Assembly: GCA_903935335.1 (NCBI GenBank)
Contig: CAIZRG010000051.1
Span: 62,001 to 126,000, forward strand
Reading direction: 5' to 3'
Source: Oligoflexia bacterium
GTDB lineage: Bacteria; Bdellovibrionota; UBA1018
DNA length: 64,000 nt
Of the stretch, positions 1 through 8,437 are shown piece by piece. The notes under the pieces are model-generated. The model saw nothing but the letters and a program-made list of their open reading frames with translations. It was not told the DNA's origin and did no database searches. Position 1 is the stretch's first letter, and every line of letters starts with the position of its first letter. Both the position numbers and the translations under genes were made by a program.

Positions 1-771
1 TGATTGATAGATAGCAACTGCTTGTTTAATTTTTTTGTTTTCTTCATAAAGATTACCCAAAGCCAATCCCGCTTGGTTAAAATTTTGGCGATTATCCATC
101 GCTTTTTTATAGGCTCTTTCAGCTTCTCTAAATTGGCCTGCTTGCTGCTCAGCTCTTCCTAAATAGTAATAAACTAAAGCAGAATTTGATTTTCTTTTTA
201 AAAATGAGCGCAGAACAGCTATCCCCTGCTTTATTTTCCCCTCTTCAATGAGAGCTTCAGCTTTAAAAATCACAGCTTCCTCATGTTTTGGGTTATCCTT
301 CAAAATTTGGTCATATTCTGCTAAAGCCAACTGAACTTCATGAGAAATAGAATACAAACCCGCCAAAATAAGTCGTGCATCTATATACTTTGGATCTCTC
401 TTCAAAGATTCTTTGCAAGCTTCCATTGCTGCAGAAAGCATTCCTTTTTTAACATATTCTGTAGCTAATCTAGAAAAAACAAGAGCTGAGTTATTATCAA
501 ACATTAATGTTATTTTATATTCTTCAATAGCTCGATCTATATCCCCCTCTAATGAGTAAGCTTGAGCCATACTGAAGTGATACTCGGCAGTTGCTTCTGT
601 ATTTTTTTGGATATCCTCAGAGTTTTTTCTTGCCAGCTCTAGAACTATTTTTTCTTTCTGGTCTGCATAAGCTTCCAGTCGAACTAACCCTATTAAAATT
701 AAGAAATCATAAATTAATGGCATTATTCGAATGAATTTAAAAAGATTGACTAATTGGAGCCTCTTCTTCAT
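1..771 (-). CDS. TPR-repeat protein with N-terminal signal/anchor, 3' end outside window
   Basis: The frame is open from an ATG at 771 to the window edge (257 codons seen). A strong Shine-Dalgarno, GGAGGAAGGAA (781-791), precedes the start. Residues 1-37 are basic and then hydrophobic (MKKRLQLVNLFKF...), like a signal peptide or membrane anchor ending near EAYAD. The rest is tandem tetratricopeptide repeats of about 34 residues (for example AEYHFSMAQAYSLEGDIDRA and ALVYYYLGRAEQQAGQFREA). TPR arrays are protein-binding scaffolds, so a periplasmic or membrane-bound assembly role is likely but the partner is unknown. The true length cannot be judged because the C-terminus is cut off. Confidence 0.85.
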   Translation of the reverse strand, partial: MKKRLQLVNLFKFIRIMPLIYDFLILIGLVRLEAYADQKEKIVLELARKNSEDIQKNTEATAEYHFSMAQAYSLEGDIDRAIEEYKITLMFDNNSALVFSRLATEYVKKGMLSAAMEACKESLKRDPKYIDARLILAGLYSISHEVQLALAEYDQILKDNPKHEEAVIFKAEALIEEGKIKQGIAVLRSFLKRKSNSALVYYYLGRAEQQAGQFREAERAYKKAMDNRQNFNQAGLALGNLYEENKKIKQAVAIYQS

Positions 772-1175
772 TAGAACTGATTCCTTCCTCCTTACGAATC
801 GACTTTTTTTTAAAAAAATTAAAAACAGAATTATTAATTAACATTCACCTGAATTGAGACATTATCTTTCTGAGCGAGTTGGATTAAAAAAAATGCCAAG
901 ATTTGCAAATCCAGGCATTTTTCCTCTCTGATGAGAAGAATTTTTAAGATTCGACTGCTGTGCTTGACTTTACTGCAGCGGGTTGTTATTTGGCTTAGTG
1001 AGTAGGTGTGACACGCAGTGGCTTATATGCTGCTAAGTGAAATCATCTACTTAGGGGTTACTCAACAATAATAAAGGGAGGGTTGTTTCCTCTTTTTAAG
1101 GACCTTGAATAGGAGTAGGAGTAATGGCTTGATTCACTGCATTCCAATCAAAAGATGATCCAACAAGGGGGAATC
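772..1175. other. Intergenic region between divergent TPR gene and phaR-like gene
   Basis: This 404-bp stretch separates divergently transcribed genes. It holds the hairpin at 889-922 and the AAGGGGG ribosome binding site of the phaR-like gene at about 1165-1171. No tRNA, other RNA gene or convincing coding frame was seen between 930 and 1150. The promoters of both flanking genes must lie here, but no clear -35/-10 pair was found by eye. Confidence 0.5.
889..922. terminator. Near-palindromic hairpin, possible bidirectional terminator
   Basis: AAAAATGCC (889-897) pairs with GGCATTTTT (914-922). The middle contains a second palindrome, GATTTGCAAATC, so the whole element folds into one long stem with a small internal bulge. 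A/T tracts on both sides give it terminator character in either direction. It lies upstream of both divergent genes, so it does not close a recognisable gene. It may end an unseen transcript or act as a structural element. Confidence 0.45.
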
Positions 1176-1544
1176 ATGAAAGAAATTAAAACAATTAAAC
1201 GTTATCAAAATCGAAAACTCTATGACACTCACGAATCCAGCTATGTTACTTTAGATGAAATCGCAAAAATGATTAAATCCGGAGAAAACCTGCGTGTCAT
1301 TGACAATAAGACTAAAAATGACATCACAGCAGCAACATTGACGCAGCTTCTTTATGAAAGTGAACGAAAATCTAAGACGCAGCCCTCTATAGAGTTACTC
1401 AAGGAAATTATTCGCCATGGAGACGGATCTTTCTCTGGATATATTCATGCCAAGCTAGGTTCCGAACTTTCTTTATTTGATCAAAATGATATGAAAAATG
1501 AAGATCCTACCCCTTCCGATCGTCCGGCTCTACTCAATCAGTAA
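1176..1544 (+). CDS. PhaR-like polyhydroxyalkanoate/PHB accumulation regulator
   Basis: A 122-residue protein whose N-terminal half carries the PHB_acc_N DNA-binding signature: IKRYQNRKLYDTHESSYVTL, then DEIAKMIKSG and NDITAATLTQLL. Family members bind PHA granules or phasin and synthase promoters and repress PHA genes. The second half is degenerate and acidic, without the granule-associated C-terminal domain that long PhaR proteins carry. The start at 1176 is chosen because AAGGGGG sits 5 nt upstream; an ATG at 1155 in frame has no such signal. No PHA synthesis gene lies nearby, so the regulated target is unknown. Family assignment is firm; function in this organism is inferred. Confidence 0.85.
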   Translation: MKEIKTIKRYQNRKLYDTHESSYVTLDEIAKMIKSGENLRVIDNKTKNDITAATLTQLLYESERKSKTQPSIELLKEIIRHGDGSFSGYIHAKLGSELSLFDQNDMKNEDPTPSDRPALLNQ

Positions 1545-1565
1545 ACTTGTTCTAAACTCATTCAG

Positions 1566-1640
1566 TCATTCATCTACTTGACTAGGGATATTTTTTAACT
1601 CGTTTTGTTAAAAAATATCCCTAGTCAAGTAGATGAATGA
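1566..1640. repeat. Perfect 34-bp inverted repeat with 7-nt loop
   Basis: The arm at 1566-1599 (begins TCATTCATCTACTTGACTAG) is the exact reverse complement of the arm at 1607-1640, separated by TCGTTTT. It lies 21 bp after the phaR-like stop and about 50 bp before the next gene. It could terminate phaR transcription, since the stem contains A6/T6, but intrinsic terminators rarely have such long perfect arms. No transposase or second copy was seen in this window. Confidence 0.9.
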
Positions 1641-1689
1641 TCTAAAATTTTTACACCATATCTCGATTATTTTGATAGGATAGAATAAA

Positions 1690-2421
1690 ATGAATCAAAA
1701 AGTAACCTGGTCTAGAGTCTGGAGGGTTTCCTTGAGTATTCGATTTTTACCGTTATTCCTATTGCTCAGTTTTTCCCTGGAGCTACTCGCCTCAACTGCT
1801 ACTCCAAGCTCTCATTCTTCCTGGAGTTCAGTTGACGATTCTAATCATCGTATTTCTCGAACTCAAGAGATTAACCGAGAAGTCTCTCCCTTCTCCCCAG
1901 GCTCCAACAACCTTGCTCTCGACCTAGGTCAGGTCTTTCTGATTGGGGATCTTGGAAAATATTCTGACAGCATTGGAAGCCAGCTGCATTATACCTATGG
2001 CGTAAGTGATCTTTTTGGGTTTGACTCAGGGCTTGGATACTCAGAACACTCAGATGGAAAGTTTTCTATGCTTTCATTGACCCCTGGACTTCGTCTCAAC
2101 ATGAGCTGGTACGACAAAGTAGTTCCTTATGCTATTTTTGGTTTAGGGTTTTATAAACCTTCCTATCCAGACAACACTACAGCAACACCAGGGGGATCGA
2201 CTACAACCTCGTTAAGCGCATCTTCATCGATTTCTGCCGTATTATTTGGAGTTCATTTGGGCCCAGGAATTGACCTGGAACTCAATAAAAATCTTTTTTT
2301 TGGAGCTGCCCTTACCTTCCATAATATGTTTGGTACCAATAAAATGAGAGCAAATGCCACTCCACTTGCCTTAGGTGGAACTTACACTTCTTTCTTTGTG
2401 CATATTGGTGCTACCTTCTAA
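1690..2421 (+). CDS. Outer-membrane beta-barrel protein (OmpW/Omp_b-brl-like), hypothetical
   Basis: A 243-residue protein with a signal peptide (about residues 10-36, hydrophobic SIRFLPLFLLLSFSLELLAS). A Ser/Thr/Asn-rich segment is followed by alternating amphipathic strands typical of an 8-stranded barrel: LDLGQVFLIGDLG, QLHYTYGVSDLFGFDSGLGY, LRLNMSWYDKVVPYAIFGLG, and a C-terminal SFFVHIGATF ending in Phe. The C-terminal aromatic residue is the usual BamA recognition signal. A Gly/Thr/Ser-rich loop lies at about residues 155-180. No specific function can be assigned. The gene is convergent with groEL and the two share a bidirectional terminator. Confidence 0.7.
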   Translation: MNQKVTWSRVWRVSLSIRFLPLFLLLSFSLELLASTATPSSHSSWSSVDDSNHRISRTQEINREVSPFSPGSNNLALDLGQVFLIGDLGKYSDSIGSQLHYTYGVSDLFGFDSGLGYSEHSDGKFSMLSLTPGLRLNMSWYDKVVPYAIFGLGFYKPSYPDNTTATPGGSTTTSLSASSSISAVLFGVHLGPGIDLELNKNLFFGAALTFHNMFGTNKMRANATPLALGGTYTSFFVHIGATF

Positions 2422-2444
2422 CTCACTCAACAAATAGTTATAAA

Positions 2445-2484
2445 AAAAAAGAAGCTTCAAGATTTCTCTTGAAGCTTCTTTTTT
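2445..2484. terminator. Bidirectional intrinsic terminator between the beta-barrel gene and groEL
   Basis: AAAAAAGAAGCTTCAAG (2445-2461) pairs perfectly with CTTGAAGCTTCTTTTTT (2468-2484) around a 6-nt loop. It ends in a T-run on either strand, so it can stop both the rightward barrel transcript and the leftward groESL transcript. Confidence 0.9.
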
Positions 2485-2537
2485 AAGATCAACGATTTCT
2501 TAAAAAAATGAATCGCCACATCTTTTAAGGACAGATA

Positions 2538-4199
<1,662 letters not shown>

Positions 4200-4209
4200 C
4201 TAAAAATAA

Positions 4210-4506
4210 TCAATTGAGAACGCCGAGAATATCTTCCTCACGCATCATGAGGAACTCTTCACCGTCGATCTTAATTTCAGTACCCGCATATTTGCCAAAA
4301 AGAACTCGATCACCCTTTTTGACGTCAAGAGGACGAATTTTTCCGTCTTCCGCAACGCGGCCCTGTCCCGCTGCCATGATTTCGCCTTGAATCGGCTTCT
4401 CCTTAGCAGTATCCGGGATAATAATTCCACCTTTTGAGCGCTCTTCTTCGGTAAAGCGCTTTACCAAAACACGATCATGTAATGGTCGTACTTGCATAGA
4501 GTTCAA
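4210..4506 (-). CDS. groES: 10-kDa co-chaperonin GroES
   Basis: A 98-residue protein with the GroES features: [10 protein letters not shown] at the start, the mobile-loop region [15 protein letters not shown] that contacts GroEL, and the roof and barrel strands [20 protein letters not shown]. It caps GroEL. It is first gene of the groES-groEL operon, with a GGGAGG ribosome binding site before the ATG. No CIRCE element (TTAGCACTC-N9-GAGTGCTAA) was found upstream, so HrcA control is not supported; other candidate control elements are listed separately. Confidence 0.98.
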   Translation of the reverse strand: MNSMQVRPLHDRVLVKRFTEEERSKGGIIIPDTAKEKPIQGEIMAAGQGRVAEDGKIRPLDVKKGDRVLFGKYAGTEIKIDGEEFLMMREEDILGVLN

Positions 4507-4552
4507 CCTCCCATTTCTCTATCTGGTTGAAACGTTATTCGTTCATAAAGTA

Positions 4553-4587
4553 AAACACCGGAGCTTATGCATATCTCCAGGCGTTTT
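4553..4587 (-). promoter_or_regulatory. Hairpin in the groESL leader
   Basis: On the leftward strand AAACGCC-T-GGAG pairs with CTCC-GG-TGTTT around a loop containing TATGCATA. One pair is G-U on this strand but A-C on the other, so the structure favours RNA read toward groES. It sits about 47 nt before the groES start. It could be a heat-responsive or attenuating leader element. It could also be an upstream terminator, as TTTTACTTT follows. Function is inferred. Confidence 0.4.
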
Positions 4588-4597
4588 TCTTCTTAAT

Positions 4598-4608
4598 TTG
4601 ACGGTCAA
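4598..4608. promoter_or_regulatory. Operator-like inverted repeat TTGAC-G-GTCAA upstream of groES
   Basis: TTGAC (4598-4602) and GTCAA (4604-4608) are inverted around one base. A second repeat of the same design (TTTGAC-TT-GTCAAA) lies at 4687-4700 over the candidate -35 box. Two similar dyads upstream of one operon suggest a regulator-binding site, but no regulator is identified. Confidence 0.35.
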
Positions 4609-4669
4609 GAACAAATCAATGACACATGATTTTTCTAGGGGCCGCCTAAAGCATTGAGCCTTATGGGTG

Positions 4670-4700
4670 AATAAATGTGCACCAATTTTGACTTGTCAAA
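4670..4700 (-). promoter_or_regulatory. Candidate sigma70-type promoter for groESL with overlapping dyad
   Basis: Read leftward there is a perfect TTGACA (4699-4694), an 18-nt spacer and TTTATT (4675-4670). The -35 lies inside the inverted repeat TTTGAC-TT-GTCAAA (4687-4700), as expected for a repressed promoter. The -10 matches the consensus at only 4 of 6 positions. No heat-shock sigma32 pair (CTTGAA plus CCCCAT) was recognised. Confidence 0.4.
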
Positions 4701-4828
4701 CTCTGTTCTCATTTTTTTAGAAAGCAATCAGTGAACTTGCCTTTTGGAGATTGTTCAAACGAAATCTTGTTGCGTTTTAACCTTAAATCGCATACCAGAT
4801 AAGTTCTTCAAGGGATCTTGTTCATTTT

Positions 4829-4904
4829 GGCCTGGTAGCTCAGTCGGTAGAGCAGCGCCCTGAAAAGGCGTGTGTCGGCGGTTCGATTCCGTCCCAGGCC
4901 ACCA
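4829..4904 (+). tRNA. tRNA-Phe (GAA)
   Basis: A complete 76-nt cloverleaf. The acceptor stem GGCCTGG pairs with CCAGGCC, the D arm is GCTCAGTCGGTAGAGC, the anticodon stem GCGCC/GGCGT encloses loop CTGAAAA with anticodon GAA, and the T arm is GGCGG-TTCGATT-CCGTC. The discriminator A is followed by an encoded CCA (4902-4904). Its 3' part is overlapped on the other strand by the end of the F-box/LRR reading frame. The 3' end of a tRNA is a common integration site, and accessory DNA begins right after it. Confidence 0.98.
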
Positions 4905-5702
4905 TCAGTAATGAGGGAACTCTTGCTTGAAGGAGACTTAAGGCATCTCGATCAACTTTAGAGACTGTGAACTGCAAACACCTCAGATGCGAAAGTTGAT
5001 ATAAAGTATGCATATCCTCTGTTGAGATTTCAATATCCTGAAGATCCAAGTTTTCTAGCTTTCCTAATTTTGACAAATGATCAAAAGCTAATATTTTAGC
5101 ACCTCGTAGACTGAGTTCCCTCAACTGACTACACTCTGCCAAAATTTTTAGTCCTTCCCCTGAAATTTGAGTACAAGAGAGATCTAATATACTTAAATAA
5201 TTGAGATTCTTAAGAATTTCTAGATGATATTCAGAAATCCTTGTATAACCCATATCTAAAAGCTGAAGTTGATTCAGTTTCAAAAGATAAACCAACCCAC
5301 ACTTCTTCAATGAACAACGATGCAGATACAATTCTTTTAAATTAGGAAAAATCTGAGTAACAGGATTCATTATCTCAGCGTCAATTCGTAAACCTGACAA
5401 ATCCAAAACCTTGAGATGAAAATTAGGATCATTTCGGCTGCCAAAAAGTGATAAAATTTCAATAAGCGACGCTTTGGTGAGTTGGCGTTCACGAATTTCA
5501 AGCTCTGTGCAACTTTGTTTTCGAAAGATCTCAATCTTTTCACAACAAGAACGCGAAACTATTGCAAAGCTCCCTAAAGATTCTTGATCAAGAAAACTCA
5601 GAATGACTCCACTCAGGTCTTCATGCAAATGCTCAGGGTCTAAACTCCCTCCATAAGTGATTGTAGTTAAAAAAAAAGACAAATACTCTTGAATAGATAC
5701 AT
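4840..5702 (-). CDS. F-box plus leucine-rich-repeat protein, reading frame interrupted at a T9 tract
   Basis: Residues after the N-terminus match the F-box consensus (EDLSGVILSFLDQESLGSFA then IVSRSCCEKIEIF), followed by at least six leucine-rich repeats (LKELYLHRCSLKKCGL, LQLLDMGYTRISEYHL, LSILDLSCTQISGEGL, and so on). F-box domains recruit Skp1/cullin ubiquitin ligases in eukaryotes; bacterial examples are translocated effectors. The undisturbed frame has only a TTG (5682). An ATG at 5702 with AAAGGA 6 nt upstream reads MYLFKSICLFF but stops in the T9 run (5669-5677 on the plus strand). One extra T would join it to the F-box frame and give a signal peptide (MYLFKSICLFFLTTITYGGS). The last about 20 residues are translated from the antisense of tRNA-Phe, so the native 3' end appears to be lost. 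Confidence 0.7.
5669..5677 (-). repeat. A9/T9 homopolymer at the signal-peptide junction of the F-box gene
   Basis: Nine A on the plus strand (nine T in the mRNA sense). With nine, the good ATG frame (start 5702) hits TAA at once; with ten it runs into the F-box frame. Tracts like this slip during replication or transcription. Whether this is a phase-variable switch, a slippage site or a simple disabling mutation is unknown. Confidence 0.6.
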
Positions 5703-5791
5703 AACAAATCCTTTGAATATGGACTTGATATCACATCCTAAACTACTGAAAGAAATATTTTTTTAACTCTTTCAACTGAATGACCCACTTG

Positions 5792-5860
5792 AGTGCTTAA
5801 AAAAATGTTTCTGGGTCGAAATCCAAATCTTCACAACCCAAAAACATCTTCTTAAGCACT
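5792..5860. repeat. 69-bp imperfect inverted repeat between the F-box and kinase genes
   Basis: AGTGCTTAA (5792-5800) pairs with TTAAGCACT (5852-5860). Inside it ATGTTT pairs with AAACAT and TGGGT with ACCCA, leaving a loop of about 18 nt. It lies downstream of the leftward kinase gene and upstream of the F-box gene. It could be a processing or transcription-end structure, or a remnant of a small mobile repeat. There is no T-run directly after it on either strand. Confidence 0.6.
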
Positions 5861-5924
5861 TACTTCAAAAAGCTGAGATAGAAAGACTCCACCTCACACC
5901 TTGAGTCTAGTTAAAAAAATCCTC

Positions 5925-6998
5925 CTACGGGAAAATCGAAGAGCTTGAAAAAATAACAGAGCTTGTATTGACTGAAGTCCCTTCATCATCGCTGCTATCA
6001 ACGAATTTATTACTCTCTATTTCAGGCGATATCCCCTGAAGGAACTCTTCAACCTGGCTGCTAACTTGACTTCTTAGCTCTAATTCTCTCAATTTCGACA
6101 GACTTGTTTGAAACTCAGGTTTTTCATTAGAATTAACCCGATAGTTATCCAATAAAGACCATTTTATTGCAGTATCAAGTGAAATATTTAACAGTAAAAT
6201 AAGATCACCGTTATACTTGCTATACTTCAGGTGGTTCTTTGCCTGATATTCTGGATGACCTACATATCCTATGAATCCAAAATCTAAAAATTTTACACCT
6301 ACAATAAGAGTCGGATCCACTGGATTTAAAATAACTAAAATGTTTTCTGGAGCTAAATCATTATGTGAAATACCCTTTTCATGAAGTTTTTTAAGTTGAC
6401 TAAAAGATTGCATCAAAAATTCTTCAAGATTAACCAATTTTTTACTAAAATCAGCTATCCCTTTTATACCATCAATAAATTTTTTAAAATCAATTGAATG
6501 GTCTATAGGCTCCATCATAAATCCAAGCTGAAAGCCATCATCATTATTTATACAAAGAACATCCCCTATAATTTCAGGAGCTACGCCGACTTCTGAAGCA
6601 GTCTTTTGCCGACTGATTTCAACTCTAATAGAGTTCAGACTAGGTGAAACAGGTTGTCCTCTACTATTTTTAGTTGTTTTTAAAACCTTAAGAATGACAT
6701 CCGCTCCCTGAAATCTGGCTCGAGAAACCTCTCCAAAATGTCCACCCCCAAGATATTCAGTAACCTCAAGTTCTCCGTCTTGCACAACATGTACATCTGG
6801 CTGATCTGTTGGGCAGACACTCTTGCCTCTAGGCGCCCTTAATGGCCGGGAATTTTTCCTAAGTAAAAACCCATGATTCAAGTCAAAACCATTAAACTCA
6901 AGATCTTCATTCATTGCAAAAGCTTGGGTGTTACAAAGACCCAGTAAACTAAAACCAATAACAAGAGAGAATACTCTATTTTTCAAAAATTTATTCAT
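5925..6998 (-). CDS. Exported eukaryotic-like Ser/Thr protein kinase
   Basis: A 357-residue protein starting with a clear signal peptide (MNKFLKNRVFSLVIGFSLLG, then LCNTQAFA). Kinase motifs appear in order: Gly-loop LGGGHFGEV (82-90), the ATP-binding Lys in VILKVLK (Lys104), catalytic loop HNDLAPEN (212-219; Asn replaces the Arg of HRD) and DFG (239-241). About 12 extra residues separate the catalytic loop from DFG. No APE motif is evident and the C-lobe is short. Signal peptides are unusual on bacterial Hanks kinases, which normally act in the cytoplasm. Export makes a host-directed or periplasmic role likely. A short AAAGG precedes the ATG. Neighbours are the F-box/LRR gene and a defective IS. 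Confidence 0.8.
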   Translation of the reverse strand: MNKFLKNRVFSLVIGFSLLGLCNTQAFAMNEDLEFNGFDLNHGFLLRKNSRPLRAPRGKSVCPTDQPDVHVVQDGELEVTEYLGGGHFGEVSRARFQGADVILKVLKTTKNSRGQPVSPSLNSIRVEISRQKTASEVGVAPEIIGDVLCINNDDGFQLGFMMEPIDHSIDFKKFIDGIKGIADFSKKLVNLEEFLMQSFSQLKKLHEKGISHNDLAPENILVILNPVDPTLIVGVKFLDFGFIGYVGHPEYQAKNHLKYSKYNGDLILLLNISLDTAIKWSLLDNYRVNSNEKPEFQTSLSKLRELELRSQVSSQVEEFLQGISPEIESNKFVDSSDDEGTSVNTSSVIFSSSSIFP

Positions 6999-7320
6999 TT
7001 TTTTAAACCTTTTCAGTAAAAAGTTAAATTAAATAAATTAATATTATTTAATCATATTTTTCATTAATATACTTTGGAATAGAAAAATGTCAATAAATAA
7101 ATTATCAGTTAAAATAATTGATTTATGATGATTCAAATTTAAAAATACGGATTTTATCTTAACCCCCACTTCCCATTTTTTCGTCTGCATCAGAAAATAT
7201 CTGAAGGTTACTCAAAAAATCAATTACAAACTATTCTAAAAAAATTTTTTTCGCACCCCGCAGCTCCTTTACATGGCGGGGCCGGAGCTGACTGAAGAAA
7301 AAAAGAATCGACTTAAACTT
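6999..7320. other. AT-rich intergenic region upstream of the kinase
   Basis: This 322-bp region is extremely AT-rich at 7010-7130 and probably holds the leftward kinase promoter, but no consensus pair stands out. At 7254-7291 two overlapping pairings are possible: CCCCG with CGGGG, and CAGCTCC with GGAGCTG. This GC-rich block lies just before the left end of the IS remnant. No coding frame was seen. Confidence 0.4.
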
Positions 7321-8052
7321 GCGACATGCGTGAAATCAGATCAAAAACCAGGATAGCAGCCACAGCAGAACCAAGACAAAGTGTGATACTCGGATAAGCT
7401 TTCTCGATATGGTTTTTTGGAAGATAAGGTCGACCCTAAGCGAAAATGGTTTCGAGTGAATCAGTTGTTTCGAGCTTACAGAAAACAAGCCCCTTGGAAA
7501 AATATCCGTGATGAAATCAAAAGCGGAAAGAAAAAAAGAAGCGGAAGGAATTCCGTACTCGACGGCTTATGGGATGGCTCAAAGATATACATCATGTCGT
7601 GTCCCTGGCCTGTTTAGAGAAATCAAAAGGAGAAGGGCGAATCTACTTAGTATGCTCGAATCTTGAGATCCCGCTTGGAGTCGTAATCCGGGCATATCGC
7701 CGCAGAGGGTTGATTAAACTTTTTCACCGGGCGGTCAAGAGCCACTTAGAAATGCAGCATACTGGGGTCATAGATTTTGAATTTTAGAAGTCTCATGTTC
7801 ATTTTTTATATTGAACATATTTATTCCTCAATACAATTGATTCTCTGGAGAAAGGAGAAATATCTGAGCTCCAACAATGGCTCAACACTTATTGTAAATC
7901 CGAAGAGGCTCGAGATCTCTACCAGATGAGCACCCAGTATGGCGGTATTGAAGCGATCTAAAAGAACTGTAGATCGGCATTTCAAGATAAGACCACCGCT
8001 TAACTATCTGTGGCTGCTCTCCGGTCTTTTTATTTGATTTCACGCATGTCGC
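7321..8052. mobile_element. Defective 732-bp insertion sequence with long terminal inverted repeats
   Basis: The left end GCGACATGCGTGAAATCA (7321-7338) is the exact reverse complement of the right end (8035-8052). Similarity continues inward to about 45 bp with six mismatches, ending in a shared GCAGCCACAG. Between the ends are fragments of a DDE transposase. The length is about half of a normal IS4-type element, so there are internal deletions and stops. No target-site duplication is visible, as the flanking bases differ. The element ends 5 bp before the first possible start of the next gene, so it may have replaced that gene's promoter. Confidence 0.85.
7417..7961 (+). pseudogene. Decayed IS4-type DDE transposase
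   Basis: The N-terminal piece (7417-7617) reads KVDPKRKWFRVNQLFRAYRK in one frame. The C-terminal piece (from about 7569) is in another frame and shows the transposase hallmark YRRRGLIKLFHRAVKSHLEM, which resembles the Y-(2)-R-(3)-E-(6)-K box region of IS4-superfamily enzymes. It continues as KSHVHFLY and LEKGEISELQQWLNTYCKSE but is interrupted by in-frame stops at about 7785, 7812 and 7959. The Glu expected in the box is Leu here. It is clearly inactive, and the exact IS family is uncertain. Confidence 0.75.
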
Positions 8053-8056
8053 GAGA

Positions 8057-8437
8057 ATGAGGGAGGTCTATTCACTCTTTTGTGATACCACTTCTTCTAT
8101 GAGACAACTAGCATTCTTATTTATTTTAATTTTACTTAAATTCAATATAACTCAAGCTTCTATTACCCCAGAAAACACATTAGATTACGCTATTAGCTTA
8201 ATTGATAGCAGAATAGAATACAACAACAGAATTATAAAGTTCATTGAAAGTGAAGACACTGATATCGACATTAAGGCATTAGAAATAGACAAAATCAGAG
8301 GATATCAACAAATAGATAAAAAAAATTCTTTGCCTTTCTCAAAAAAAGGAAAAGAATTTTTTTTAAACAAAATAAAAAAATCAATAATAGACGACAATTT
8401 GGCTTACGATAATGCAAAAAAAATCAATAGATTTTGA
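8057..8437 (+). CDS. Secreted N-terminal part of a split protein (ORF A)
   Basis: An open frame from 8057; the more likely start is the ATG at 8099, which gives a signal peptide (MRQLAFLFILILLKF, cleavage near TQA-S). No good ribosome binding site precedes either start. After the signal comes a polar helical segment (LDYAISLIDSRIEYNNRI). The frame ends shortly after an A8 run (8416-8423) that lies in the overlap with the next frame. With one A fewer the product would continue into ORF B and form one secreted protein of about 590 residues. The gene begins immediately outside the IS right end. No homologous family was recognised for this part. Confidence 0.6.
   Translation: MREVYSLFCDTTSSMRQLAFLFILILLKFNITQASITPENTLDYAISLIDSRIEYNNRIIKFIESEDTDIDIKALEIDKIRGYQQIDKKNSLPFSKKGKEFFLNKIKKSIIDDNLAYDNAKKINRF

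Larger units (their letters stand above)
4507..4828. other. Intergenic region between groES and tRNA-Phe
   Basis: This 322-bp region separates the leftward groESL operon from the rightward tRNA-Phe. It contains the groESL hairpin, two TTGAC/GTCAA dyads and the candidate promoter described separately. For the tRNA, TTGTTCAAACG-like and TTGCGTT/TTAAAT elements were looked at between 4740 and 4820, but no convincing promoter was found. No coding frame was seen. Confidence 0.4.

Noticed and set aside
4507..4600. CIRCE element upstream of groES
   Set aside because: The TTAGCACTC-N9-GAGTGCTAA consensus was looked for and is absent.
7254..7291. GC-rich block CCCCGCAGCTCC...GGGGCCGGAGCTG as a CRISPR or tRNA-like element
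   Set aside because: It only has two overlapping short pairings, no repetition and no cloverleaf.
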